This document shows positions 35,511 to 47,460 of a stretch of 64,000 bases of DNA, piece after piece. Below the pieces are notes generated by a model. It did not search any database, had not been told where the DNA came from, and worked only from the letters and a program-made list of their open reading frames with translations. How positions within the stretch are numbered: position 1 is the first letter of the stretch; each line of letters opens with the position of its first letter. This stretch comes from Strongyloides papillosus (Eukaryota > Nematoda > Chromadorea > Rhabditida > Strongyloididae), in the NCBI GenBank assembly GCA_005656395.1, contig SRSI01000004.1, positions 1,054,001 through 1,118,000 on the forward strand. The letters are read 5' to 3'. The translations under genes were made by a program, and so were the position numbers.

Positions 35511-35994
35511 TAAATAATAACTTTAATAAGTATAAACTTAACTATTACAATAAATAACAACATTATTCTTTAAATAATTAATTTATAATAAATTTATTCA
35601 TAAATATAACATACTTTTCACATTTTTACATTCAAAGAATTCTTAAAGAAGAAATATTAAATAAATTGAAATCTAATCGGATTATTAAATAATTTTATTC
35701 CATTATAACATTTATCCAAAAAAATCAGTCAAATAAATTAGTTTTTTTTTCTAGCTATTTTTAATTATTGGTTAATCATTTAATGTAATTATAAAATACA
35801 TTTAAAGGTTAAATTATTAAAAATTTTTAAAATGTATATGTTTTGGTTTTAGTACTTATAATAAAAACATGAATTAATAAACGTTGTATTATTAAATATA
35901 TTTAAGTCCTAAAAGTATTAGTTACAAAATTTTTGTGTTTAAATAATATCTTAATGTTATTTATTTTGTTATTATATTGGTTATCATTTAATTA
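35511..35994. other. Convergent 3' region
   Basis: 484 bp of A/T-rich sequence between the pseudokinase stop and the minus-strand GBA2 stop. No gene seen. Confidence 0.5.
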
Positions 35995-38884
35995 TTATAT
36001 TTTTTTATTTTTTGATAATTCCCAATTCATTGCCCAAATGCTTAAAGGACGCATATACCCTATAGCTCTATAGAAATTCTTTGAATATAATGCTTCTGGT
36101 GTTTGATATTGAAGACCTGTATTATTATAACATGTATTGTAACAACCATATGCAACTTCAAAACCTTTTTCAATTTCTCCAACTTGGATTAATGAAGAAG
36201 CGACTGCGTATGTAATCCCTGTCCACATTTCATCTGCTTGAATGTGATCAGTATCAACTTTACCATTTGGTTTCATACCATTAACAACACCCATATTTCC
36301 ATTGTTAAATTTTTTGCAATTAAAATTATAAACAGTAATTAATGAAGAGTATACACGATCAAATGGTAGAATAGAGTTTGCTAAATCTTTTGAAATACTA
36401 TATAAAAACCAATAACCAGCTAATTGATCTGCCATAATAGTTCTACTACTTAATCGTGATTCATCAAAATTATAATATTTTCCATTCCATAATTTATTGT
36501 TAAAAACATTTTTGGCTTTCTCTAAAATATCTCTATACCTTTTTTCAGTTTCTGTATCACCCATATCTTTAGCCATTTCAATTGATACTCTTAAAGCTGA
36601 TAACCATAATGATCCACAATAACTACTACAACCAACCATTTTCCATGCATCATATGTTTGATCAGCTGCACCAAAATTTTCTATCATACCATCATTATTT
36701 GTATCCCATTCAGTGATACCAACTTCTATGAGAGATTTAACTTTTGGATAAACAAATCTTAAAAATTCTATATCATTATTTCTTAATGTATAATAATTTC
36801 TATACGCTGTTAAGACATATTTTAAATTTAAATCTTTCCAATGAGCTGTATCATGCATTACATAACAATTACTTTGTATATAAGGTTCTATTGCTGGATT
36901 ACCAAGATCGTGTGGTAATCTTTGAGGTGTTTTAATTGGAGCCTTAACATTCTCCATATAATATTTTGTTAGTTTATCTTCTGATCGATTTACTTGATCA
37001 CCAAAATCTGAAACAATACTATGTTCAAGATAAGGAAAATGAGTTGCTATGGCAAATGATGCATAAAAATGGACATCATAAGTATTAACCATTTTATAAT
37101 CCCAACTTTCAATATATCCAAAACGACCATATTCTTTAAGAACATTTTCTGTGTACTCACTAATCGATGGTTCATTTTTTTTCCAATCATCATCATATTC
37201 AATCCATATACTTCCACCATCAGTTAAATAATAAAGTTCATTTATGAGTGCACTTTTAAACCAATCTGGATAATCTTTATTTGTTAAAATGGGATTTTGC
37301 CATTTTTCAATTTCTTTAGTCCAATTTGGATAATTTAAAAATGAATATGATATCAAATCTTTAATTGCTTCATCATCACATCCAAAATATCTTGTATATC
37401 TTCTTTTCATTAGACGTTTTTTGTTTCCAAAATAAATTAGAGGCATATGCCACACAAGATTAAATGTAAATGATGTTTTTGTAGAAGATTTAATATTCTC
37501 AGAAATGCAAATACCTACACCAATTTCATTATCGTTAAAATTATTATCTGCAATTTTTTCTAATTTTCCATTATTTTTTAATTCATTCCATAGATTATAC
37601 CCATCACCTGAAGGGTTAAATTTTTCACAAATACTAATATTTTGATTTTCTTTTTCAATACCACTAAGACCATATATACAATTCATTCCACATATCGAAT
37701 TTTTTAATATGACACTTTTTATATTATTATCATAGTCATTTATATCTAACGATTTTGTTTCACAGATCCCTTCTTTATTCCATTTCATGTTACCTGTCCC
37801 ATTTCTCCATGTAAAAGTAATACTAATATCTAAATCATCATTTGAATTATTCTCAACTTCAAATTCAAATATACTTGTTGGAAGAGATGAATTTTTATAA
37901 TCATGTGGTATGACAGGTGATGTCTGTTTACAAGTTACAATAACATTACATTCTTTTATATTATATTTAGTCCATGATCTTGGATACAATCCCCTATACT
38001 CAATATCATCTTCTGGAAAATTAAATACCCATGATGAAAGGTAATCATTCCTTTTTTTTATAGATTTTTTTAATTTTTTCTTCTTTTTATTCATTGTCAT
38101 TACAGCAGAAAGAACTTTTTGATAAATAGTTATTCCATCTTTTTTAATTGATAATATAAATTGATTAGCTTTTATAAATTTTACTTTTTGTTCTACTATC
38201 CCAGGTCGAAGGGAAAATTTACAAAATCCTCCTCTAAAATCTCTACCTATACTACCAGATCCAATTCCACCAAGGGGTACCCCATAATATGGATGATGGA
38301 AATATGGTTCAAAACCATTTATAAATAAAGTTTCTCGTTTTTTATAATTTTTTATCCAATATCCAAGATAACGTAAGGCAAATGGTAATTGTTTAACACA
38401 CTAAAATTTGCATTAATATTTTTAAAAATTTATAAAAAAAAGAGACATAAAAACATACATGAATAAGAGGTGGCCTTTGAAATGGTAATCGATGGTCTAT
38501 TGGTTTTTTAGAACCTTTAGCAATCCATCCATATGTATTAATATATGATTCTAATGATAATGAATTAGTACTATCGCAATTTTTATACATAATATTTTTA
38601 TTACTATCATCTTCAATATATTCTTTGGGATAATGGTTAGTCATTGAATGTTCCTTTATATCTTTAGTAAAATTTTCCAAACTACTATGGTTGTTAGTAA
38701 TAATATTAGATGTATTTATGTTATTCTTATGTTCAAACCCATCTAAATGTTTTGGCAAAATGTCTTCTCTTTCAGATACATTAGTAAATGTACCATCAAA
38801 ACACATATTTTTTTCATCTGATGACGTAGTATTATAGGAGAAACTTTTAGATGTGTTTAATAAAACATTCTTAGGAGGAGTCAT
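35995..38884 (-). CDS. GBA2: Non-lysosomal glucosylceramidase (GBA2)
   Basis: Minus strand, exons 38459-38884 and 35995-38400, joined in phase 0 over a 58 bp intron; 943 aa, close to human GBA2. The main frame continues beyond its first internal Met into the conserved entry [11 protein letters not shown] and [18 protein letters not shown]2 hydrolyses glucosylceramide at ER/Golgi membranes without a lysosomal signal. Conserved catalytic-domain segments include IWIEYDDDW (probable nucleophile Glu), [20 protein letters not shown] and [18 protein letters not shown] (acid/base region). The N-terminal ~115 residues are a non-conserved Asn/Ser-rich extension. A TTTTCAG acceptor lies about 21 nt upstream of the ATG. 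Confidence 0.95.
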
Positions 38885-40676
38885 GATAAATAAATTGTTA
38901 ATTCTTCTGAAAATATCAATAAAAAATTAAAAATATTTATATTTTACTATATAGAGAAATAATTTTAAAATATGAATCCATATAAAATAAAAAAAATAAA
39001 TATTTATAAAATAGATAAATAAAAGATCTTATGGTTAAAAGTAGTCTCCATATAGTCTATTTTACAACTCAATAAAATGTTAGAAAAAATTTTTATACAA
39101 AAAAAATTTAATAAATAGTAAATTATCGTAAATAAATTATTTAAAATTTGATTAGCCATGAACACATATTGTGTTTAATAGATAAATATAAAATAATAAT
39201 GATACCTTTAAATGAAAGACAATTTTCTAAAACTATTAAAATTATATATGTTAAGTTGTTCTGTATATGATATATATAGCGATTATTAATATTTGTTTTA
39301 TACTTATATTAAACATCACTTAATAAAAAATTTTAACGAACAATAGTTACTTGATACAATATAAATACTTTTTATAATTATTTAACTTTATACCCGTATC
39401 TAAAATTTTACAGAAACACACACAAATTTGTAAAAGAAATATGTATATGTAAATTATATTATTTTATATTTACCGGAAATCGTTGTCTAAACTTTATTTA
39501 AATAGTCTATTAAAATTCATCTTAAGTTGTTAAACATATGATCAATTTAATCGAGAATCAATTAAGATAAACATAAATGAATACAGTGACTAGTATTAAT
39601 CTAGTTTCTAGCATTTTCTAAAAACTCCAAAATCTTATTGTTAAATTTAGATGTGTAATTTTATTTACAAACATATTTAGTTTTATAGAAAACGATTGAT
39701 TGAGAAAATATATATTATTTTTAGTGTACGTTAATTCAATATAACATTATTTTTGTGCAAAATTGCGTAATAATTTGAATATATTTGTGAATAAATTGTA
39801 AAAAGTTGTAACAAATTAGACTTTACGATTTACAAAAATATGAGAAAAATGCAAGCTTTGTATACAAGAATGTTTGCTTTTGATTTAGAGGAAAGATTTT
39901 ATGAAACATACAGATTGTTTCTTTCAGCGACAATACTCCTTTTTCAATAAACTTACCAGCTGTTTAATGTTAAAATATAACTTTTTTCAACATTACCAAA
40001 TTGTACAAGCAAAAATGATAAAAATTTTTGATAAATATACATACTAAAATTTAATAAATACAATATTTGCCTTTAATTAATATTAAGTAATCAAAAGTAT
40101 TGATAGATAAGAGAGATAATTATTTAACAATAAAACTTATACAGAAAAATTATTTATATAGAGATTAACGTTTGAAAATATATTAATAGAACAATTTATA
40201 ATATTTAATTATAAAATATTTTAAAATTTCCCAATAATGTTTTTTTTTTTAAAATGTATTTTATTTTTTAAACAAGTAATTATGTTGAAACACTATAATA
40301 AAATTTTTATATAAATTAAAGTTACTTTGTAAATTTTTATATATTTTCTTTAATATAAATTAATAAAATCTAATTGAACATTTTTGTACCAAACAACCAT
40401 AAAATAAATCGATTCTTTATATTCATTTCCAAAACAATTGTAGAAACAGAAAAACGGTAGTTGTAATAAAATAAAAATATAACTATTATCGTGATATGAT
40501 TTTAATAAATATCTAAGAAAAATGACATATTTAAGATGTTTAGTTGAGCAAAACCAAATTCATATAATTCTTTTGTTATGTTATATAATGTAAAATATAT
40601 ACATATCTTCATTAATTAAAATAATTTTGGTATGCTTGATTAGTTTAACGTTAAGTTAATATAAAATTCTAAATTA
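38885..40676. other. AT-rich intergenic region upstream of GBA2
   Basis: 1.8 kb between the GBA2 start and the AP-1 gamma stop, both on the minus strand. It should hold the GBA2 promoter and the adaptin 3' UTR. A minus-strand AGCTG/GTAAGT donor-like site at about 39956 could end a 5' UTR exon of GBA2. A 36-codon plus-strand ORF at 39840-39950 is too short to call. Confidence 0.45.
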
Positions 40677-43222
40677 TTATAATCCGATATCACCAAAATC
40701 TGAAATGTCTGTTTGAAGGATTTTGGATTCCCCACGTAAAATATACTCAAATTTAAGTCTCAATTTTAAAGGCATCGTTGGTGCATTTGGTATTTTAACT
40801 ACCTTTAACATTTGTGTTATTGTTTCTTCTCCACACTCAGCTAATTCATTGCCAGAAGGTGGCATTATTTCAATTTTGAACGCCTTTGTAGCAGCAACTT
40901 GAAAAAGTACATTCTTTGCAGGAAGTGGAGTATTGTTAGTTGCTATAAATCTAAGTAATGCAAAATCTCCAAACTTTTGATCAACAATCATTTGGATTTC
41001 CATTCCAGCTTGATTAATAACAATCTTTGCTGATGATTCATTATTCCCAAACGACAAATCTGATCCATTTTGTTGTGTAGTTGTCTTATTAGAAGTATCA
41101 CCTAGAAGATCAAGTAACATATTGTTATTTGAAATAGTTGGTTGAGTTGAAACTTGAGAAAGACCATCGCCAAGTAAATCCAAAAGATCTTTTTGTACAG
41201 ACGATGTTTCAACAGTTACTTTAGGTTGAGGAATTGAATCAGATGTTAAGTCAAAACCAAGTAGATTTACTTCATCTGAACCACCGTTTTGGGAAACATA
41301 AATGTCTTCACGATCATCACTTTCAATAGGTACAGCTGCAGCATTTAATGAATTATAAGTTATTGTTGGCATTCTTTCAAGTGTTCCATTTTTTAAATCT
41401 CTTCTACTAAGAACATTTGCCAATTCAACAGCACGCTGCTGTAATTCAACATTCATATGAGTTGTATATATATTAATTAATCCCTTAATTCTTTCTTCAT
41501 ATGCTTCAAATCTTATGGCTAGCTTAGCCAAAGCAACTAAACCATACCCTTTTGTTGAATTTTTAATTAAATTACTTGGTAATATTCTTTCAAATAAATT
41601 AATAACATCTTCAGGAGATACACCATCTCCATTGTCATCAACGGCAGATAATAAAAGATCACCAAACTCTCCAATACACCAAAAGGCTACCTGAAGTAAT
41701 GGTTGACATTTTATTGAACTTTCTTCATTTGCAGCATGGAAAAGATTCAATGCAGCAAATGATTGAAGTTCATTTTGTGAAGAAATTAACTGAATCATAC
41801 AGCTAACAATTTCATCAGGTACATAATTGCCGGCAATTTTAAGAACACTTATCATAGTATTAATATGCCAAGCATAATTGGGTGAAAAACGTTCTGTTGC
41901 TACATACATTTTAGATGCACATTCCGCCTTAAATTCAGGATCAGCTTTTTCAATGAAATTTAATATTTCCTGAGCAATCTGAGTAATATTTTGCTTGTTA
42001 ATTAATACAAAGCATAATTCCATAGCTCTTTTTTGTATTGAAACGTCAGGATCTTTGAGACACTCAACAATTGTTGGTCTATGCCTTTGTATTGCTTGAT
42101 TATCAATGTCGACAGCTCTTAGAAGTGTATTAAGAGCAACATAGCGTATATTTTTATCAGCATTTAATAAAAACCTTCCTAAAGTATTAATTGCTAACAC
42201 TCTAAGACCATTGTCAGATTTTACGTCCATTATTGTTAAAACTGTCTCATATTGTATTGCATTTCCAACATTTTTTGATGAATCGGTGTTAGTACTTACT
42301 TGGGCTAAAACATCGCTCATCGCATCACTAGCTTTTGCATCATCTTTTCCTAAAACTCTAAGAAGTTTTAGTATTTTAACCTGTAAAAACGGATCAGCAA
42401 TCCCATTGATATCATGTTCTGGAGAGTATCTATTTGATAAAAGACTTCTTAACAGTGATACTAGTGTAGGAACTGATTTTCTAAAATGGTTCCTAACATC
42501 TGGGGATATTTCACACATTTCTGTTATCAATGTTATTCCTGAAATTAACACACCATGACTTTTTTCATGTAACAATTGACTGGCAGCTGGAATAAATATT
42601 TCTAATAATTCTGGGGCTTTCTTAATTACTCTATAGGCACATAAAGCAGCTTTTTTCTTTGTATAAGCACTACTTGACTTTAATAATTTCTCAACTTCAG
42701 TAGCTAAATTTCTACACATTTCAGAAGATCCTACAGAGCCCATAGTACATAAAGCTAGACCAGTTATATATTGATTTGAGTTAGTTAAATCAATCTTGAT
42801 TGAATTTGTTACAAGTAAATGAATTTCACTTCTTTCATCTAACAAAAGCATAGCTCCTAAATATCCAATTCTTTTATCAGTAAACCTAGGCATTGCTAAC
42901 ATTTTCATACATTCCATTTGCCCAAAATGAGCTGGATAACCTAGAATATAAATATACAAAAGTTTAGCAACATTTCTTCCTTTCCAATGATTATCGTTAT
43001 CTCTTAGAGCTTCACGAATGTTAGCACTTTCTCTATCGACTAAACTTCTTTCCTCAGCTGCTGTTCTTGCCGTTCTTATTAATCGAATTAAATCTCTTAA
43101 TCTCATAGGAGTTCCCAGAGTTCTATAAAATAAAAATATACAATAAAAATATAACAATACCTCCCAAGCCTTGTTTTTACTTTATCCAACTTTTCACGGG
43201 TCTTTTCGACCACATTAGCCAT
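40677..43222 (-). CDS. apg-1: AP-1 complex subunit gamma (gamma-adaptin)
   Basis: Minus strand, exons 43161-43222 and 40677-43122; 835 aa. The first exon gives [20 protein letters not shown], joined to [10 protein letters not shown], the usual adaptin start. The trunk is the helical adaptin_N domain (about residues 25-600). A hinge with repeated clathrin-box-like LLDLLGD motifs follows, then the gamma-ear domain from about residue 715 to the end ([22 protein letters not shown] region). AP-1 sorts clathrin-coated cargo between trans-Golgi and endosomes. Length and order are normal for the family. Confidence 0.95.
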
Positions 43223-43672
43223 TGTAATTTGGGATGATGAAGAAGCCAGGGTTAATGGTTAAATATCTAAAAATAGAAAATATACTACAGGTGACAACAA
43301 TCAGAAAATTAATCAATGCGACACGAAGAAGATTTATTTATATAGTATTAATATTGAACACAAATAATATCAATAAAATGAATGATGACGTGTTGGTTTT
43401 AAAGGAAATTTTTAATAAAAATACGTCATTGATATAATTGTTTGGACTTAATGAACATAATAGGAAATTTTATGCAAATTTCCATATTATGTTTAATATG
43501 TTGGAAAAGAGAGTATTGTTTATGTGTAGTTTAAGTCCATACTGTTCGTGTCAAGACAATATGGTAAGGTGTTTTATATTCTTGAAGGTCTTGATAAAAA
43601 TAATACACAATTAATTATTATCGATTATGATTTTTTTGCATTTGTTATTTTATTTTATTTGATAATTTAGAA
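43223..43672. other. Divergent promoter region of apg-1 and DHODH
   Basis: 450 bp between opposite starts. The plus-strand TTTAG directly before the DHODH ATG (acceptor at about 43670) looks like a spliced-leader or UTR-intron acceptor. A short plus-strand ORF at 43234-43437 lacks any recognisable character. Confidence 0.5.
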
Positions 43673-44908
43673 ATGTATGGTTCTTATACCCCAAAACAGC
43701 AAATTATCAAATTTATCCGTGAAGGAGTAATTCCTATATTTCTTGGTAGTGGGATAGCTTTTGTTGGTATTCAATTAGTATCGGGAAGTGAAAGATTTTA
43801 CAAAGAAGTTGTTATGCCATTAAGTCACAAGTATTTAGATGGTGAAAAAGCACACCGTCTAGCTGTTATTGTTTGTAAGTATGGTTTGTATCCCAGATGT
43901 GGACAAAATTTCAAGGAATATGACAACTTAAAGATAAATGTCTTTGGTAAAGAATTTAACAACCCTTTGGGAATAGCTGCAGGATTCGATAAAAATGGTG
44001 AGGCAATAGAGGGTATGAAAAAAATGGGTTGGGGATTTGTTGAAATTGGTTCAATTACACCTAAACCACAAGAAGGAAACCCAAAACCAAGAGTATTTAG
44101 ATTAATCGAAGATCGTGGTGTCATAAATAGATATGGTTTTAATTCTGATGGATTAGAAGTGGTATTAGAACGAGTTAAGAAAGGATTTAATACCAACAAA
44201 CAAGTACCATTAGGAATCAATCTAGGAAAAAATAAAACACAAAATGATGCTAAAATTGATTATCAAGAAGGAATGGTTGCATTTTCAAAGTATGCTGACT
44301 ACATAGTTATAAATGTTTCATCACCTAACACACCCGGTCTTCGCTCCCTCCAAGGTAAAGATGAATTGATAAAAATTGTTTCAGCTGTTAATAAAGTACG
44401 GTGCCAAAGTAATGCGAACACCAAATTGTTATTGAAAATAGCCCCAGATCTTGCCATGGAAGACAAACGTGATATTGCAAATGTTGTTACCGATGAAAAA
44501 TATAAAATTGATGGATTAATTGTGAGCAATACAACTATATCTCGAGAGTTTTCTTTAAAAAGTGAGCTCAAAAATGAGATTGGTGGATTGAGTGGAGCTC
44601 CATTAAAAAATTTAAGCACGAAATGTATAAAAGAAATGTACCAACTAACAAATGGAAGAACTCCAATTATTGGTAGCGGTGGGGTAGAAGACGGTAAAGA
44701 TGCTTACGAAAAAATCAAAGCCGGTGCATCACTCGTTCAAATTTATTCTTCATTGGTTTATCAAGGGTTTCCAGTAATTGGAAAAATTAAACGTGAACTG
44801 TCTGATCTCCTTGAAAAGGATGGATTTAAATCAGTATCCGAAGCAGTTGGTAGTGAAAATGTTGTTATTAATAAACGTAGTGATAAAAAAAGTTGGTGGC
44901 TATGGTGA
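43673..44908 (+). CDS. dhod-1: Dihydroorotate dehydrogenase, class 2 (mitochondrial)
   Basis: Single exon, 411 aa. An N-terminal membrane segment (EGVIPIFLGSGIAFVGIQLV) places it in the mitochondrial inner membrane. It carries NPLGIAAGFDKNGEA and GSITPKPQEGNPKPRVFRL, and the class-2 catalytic Ser region INVSSPNTPGLRSLQ. The phosphate-binding IIGSGGVEDGKDAYEK lies near the C-terminus. It oxidises dihydroorotate to orotate with ubiquinone as acceptor in pyrimidine synthesis. The next gene begins only 93 bp after its stop. Confidence 0.96.
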   Translation: MYGSYTPKQQIIKFIREGVIPIFLGSGIAFVGIQLVSGSERFYKEVVMPLSHKYLDGEKAHRLAVIVCKYGLYPRCGQNFKEYDNLKINVFGKEFNNPLGIAAGFDKNGEAIEGMKKMGWGFVEIGSITPKPQEGNPKPRVFRLIEDRGVINRYGFNSDGLEVVLERVKKGFNTNKQVPLGINLGKNKTQNDAKIDYQEGMVAFSKYADYIVINVSSPNTPGLRSLQGKDELIKIVSAVNKVRCQSNANTKLLLKIAPDLAMEDKRDIANVVTDEKYKIDGLIVSNTTISREFSLKSELKNEIGGLSGAPLKNLSTKCIKEMYQLTNGRTPIIGSGGVEDGKDAYEKIKAGASLVQIYSSLVYQGFPVIGKIKRELSDLLEKDGFKSVSEAVGSENVVINKRSDKKSWWLW

Positions 44909-45001
44909 TAATTTTTTTATTGAATAAACTTTTTTCCAATTTTTTCTCTTTTAAACATTTTGAGATTTTTTTAATTTAAATTTTTTCTACTATTTCTAAT
45001 A

Positions 45002-45754
45002 ATGCGTCATAAGAAGGGAAAATTTCAGAGTAGGGATAAAAAATCACGGAACAGGGATAGAGGTGAAGAGGTTCATGAACCTGTAAATTCTGGAAGTGAG
45101 GAAGAAATAGAATCTGCATGCGAGGATGATGTTAATGAAAGTGTAGATATTTCAAATTTCAAGATGCCATGCATTTTAAGGATGTTTGACTATAATCAAT
45201 GTGATCCAAAGAGATGTTCAGGAAGGAAATTAATGCGTTTCAATTTAATCGAGTTGCAAAAATTTTCCCATAAATTTCCTGGCTTAGTTTTATCTCCAAC
45301 AGGTACCTCAACATTGTCACCGGCTGATAAAGATTTTATCCTTCAAAATGGGTTAGCTGTTGTTGATTGTTCATGGAATGAAGTAGATAATACTCCATTG
45401 AATAGAGTTAAAGCTCAAGAACACAGGTTGTTACCATTTATGATTGCCGCTAATCCTGTGAATTACGGCAAACCATGTAAATTGACATGTGTTGAAGCTT
45501 TGGCGGCAGGTTTATACATTATTGGAGAACGAGAAGCTGCAGAAGTTTTAATGTCAAAGTTTAAATGGGGATTGAATTTTATTGAAATGAATAAAGAAGC
45601 TCTTGAATTGTATGCAAGCTGTAAAAGTTCTAATGAAATAATAGAAGCTCAAAAAAATTATATTGGAAAGATAACAAGAGAGTCCGAGGAATCACGAAAT
45701 GCTCCATTGGATTTACCTCCTGGGTTTAGTGATGAAGAAGAAGATGATGAATAA
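45002..45754 (+). CDS. tsr3: 18S rRNA aminocarboxypropyltransferase TSR3
   Basis: Single exon, 250 aa. After a charged N-terminus, the TSR3 core starts at LRMFDYNQCDPKRCSGRKL. It continues with LSPADKDFILQNGLAVVDCSW and RLLPFMIAANPVNYGKPCKL, then CVEALAAGLYIIG. TSR3 adds the aminocarboxypropyl group to the hypermodified uridine of 18S rRNA during small-subunit maturation. The C-terminus is acidic (DEEEDDE). The 93 bp gap from DHODH, with an AATAAA in between, is operon-like spacing. No strong acceptor lies directly before this ATG. Confidence 0.93.
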   Translation: MRHKKGKFQSRDKKSRNRDRGEEVHEPVNSGSEEEIESACEDDVNESVDISNFKMPCILRMFDYNQCDPKRCSGRKLMRFNLIELQKFSHKFPGLVLSPTGTSTLSPADKDFILQNGLAVVDCSWNEVDNTPLNRVKAQEHRLLPFMIAANPVNYGKPCKLTCVEALAAGLYIIGEREAAEVLMSKFKWGLNFIEMNKEALELYASCKSSNEIIEAQKNYIGKITRESEESRNAPLDLPPGFSDEEEDDE

Positions 45755-47460
45755 ACTACTGTTTTGATTAAAAATTTTATTATAAATTTGTTTCTGTTAA
45801 ATTATTGTTATAAAAAATAAAAATTTTCCGTATAATTCCCCAATTATTGGATTTGTTTTTTTCTAAAAGTGATTACCTCTCTTTTATTGTTTGTGCTAGT
45901 AGTTTTTCTAAATTTATTGCAAGGTTCCAACTACTATAAGACGTTAAAGAGATAAGATTTGTGTGATAATGAATTAAAGTAGAAAGAAAAATTTTATGTG
46001 GATAGAAAGCAACAGTACCTAAAAAAGAATATTTGAAAGAAGAGAAAAAAAGACTGCCCAATTCGTGAGTCAACTTCTTCGTTAGAGTGAGTTCCACGAT
46101 ACCATACAAAGGTTATTATAAATTTAAAAAAAAAAGTAATGAGTGATTGCTATTATTACTTCCACAATCAATACATCTATATATTTCATGGTACATAAAA
46201 TCTAGGCCAAAATAAATCCCAAAAATGTATCTTTTATTATATATAGTACCAGTTATTAAAATAATAATATTTCTAGTTTGACAAATTTCAAGACATCCCA
46301 TATTAGTAGACATTGCTGGCTGTTAATACGCTATTAAAAGAGCATAATCATAATTCTATACAACTTTCTCTATGATGTATCACTAGTAGAATTCTATAAG
46401 ACCTCTTATGAATAATTAATGTTACGCAGCCTTTAAAATCACAATTTCCTGTAGGATATTTTCCAATGCTTTAAGTGTATTATCATTGTTTAAATTCTCC
46501 GGATCTGTCCAAAAAACTTATATGTATCACACAGTTTGTGTCTTACTTTTCTCAAAGTGATCTATGATACTGATTTACTACAACTAGAATTTTTAAATAA
46601 TAAATTATATTCTTCTTCTATATACCAATAGAAGAGAAATCAATTTTTAAGATAAATGTAAATTTGAGACAAAAATTACAGCATATAAACAATATGTCCT
46701 ATTACACGTTGCAAGATTATAATATGCTGTCTCAATTAAATGTTGCAATAACTAATTGTGTAAAAAAGCTATGAATCATACGGCACAGTAAATCTAGATA
46801 TATATAAAGAACATCACTTTCCGTAAATTTTCGATAGAAGATATGCTCTCTTACCCATGATTTATACTACGCAAAAAAAGAGCATTAATTTCTCTCCAGA
46901 CATTCTTCGGTAGGCAAAGAGTTTTACACTAATTTATTCAGTATTTAATGACATAAAACCAATCTAACATGATAAAACTAAGTGTTTTTTTTCTTTACCC
47001 ATATTTCTTTTTTTTAGTGAAAAAAAATTTATCTACTTGTTCATGGTTAAGTCAAAAAAATAAAATGTATCTTTCACTTATCCATTTGTAAGTGAATTGT
47101 CTATTCCATCCAATTGTTATAAAAAAAGTACTAACGTATGTTTATATTTAAAGACGTGACTGGTACAAAGCGTGGATATTTTATTATAAATTTTGAAATA
47201 GTAACAATCTTTCTTGTAATCGTTTTTATAAATTGGCAACATATAAGCTGTTAATGTCACTACCTGAAGTTATTTTACTTTCGCCGATCGGTGCATACTT
47301 TTGTTTATATTACTATAATTGAATTTTTTATCTAGACGTATTTTTAATTGATTATTGGTCTTCAGTAATATTTATTGAAATTTTAAAACATTCTTTTTCA
47401 GGTTTACTTTTATAATTAGCCAATTGAGAGTCTATTGAAGAAAAAATTTAGCTGAAAATA
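45755..47460. other. 1.7 kb intergenic region upstream of retroelement-derived gene
   Basis: It contains the TSR3 3' UTR and then about 1.5 kb less extremely A/T-rich than other spacers. Two adjoining minus-strand ORFs (45873-46109 and 46116-46313) are present but match nothing I know. No flanking long terminal repeat pair could be seen by eye. A TTTTTCAG acceptor ends at about 47400, 60 nt before the next ATG. Confidence 0.4.

Noticed and set aside
39840..39950. 36-codon plus-strand ORF in the GBA2 upstream region
   Set aside because: Short, isolated, no homology recognised. The same place reads as a possible 5' UTR exon donor on the minus strand.
45873..46313. Two adjoining minus-strand ORFs of 78 and 65 codons
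   Set aside because: Composition is biased to Ile/Tyr/Phe as expected from A/T-rich DNA, no convincing splice joins them, and no known family is seen.
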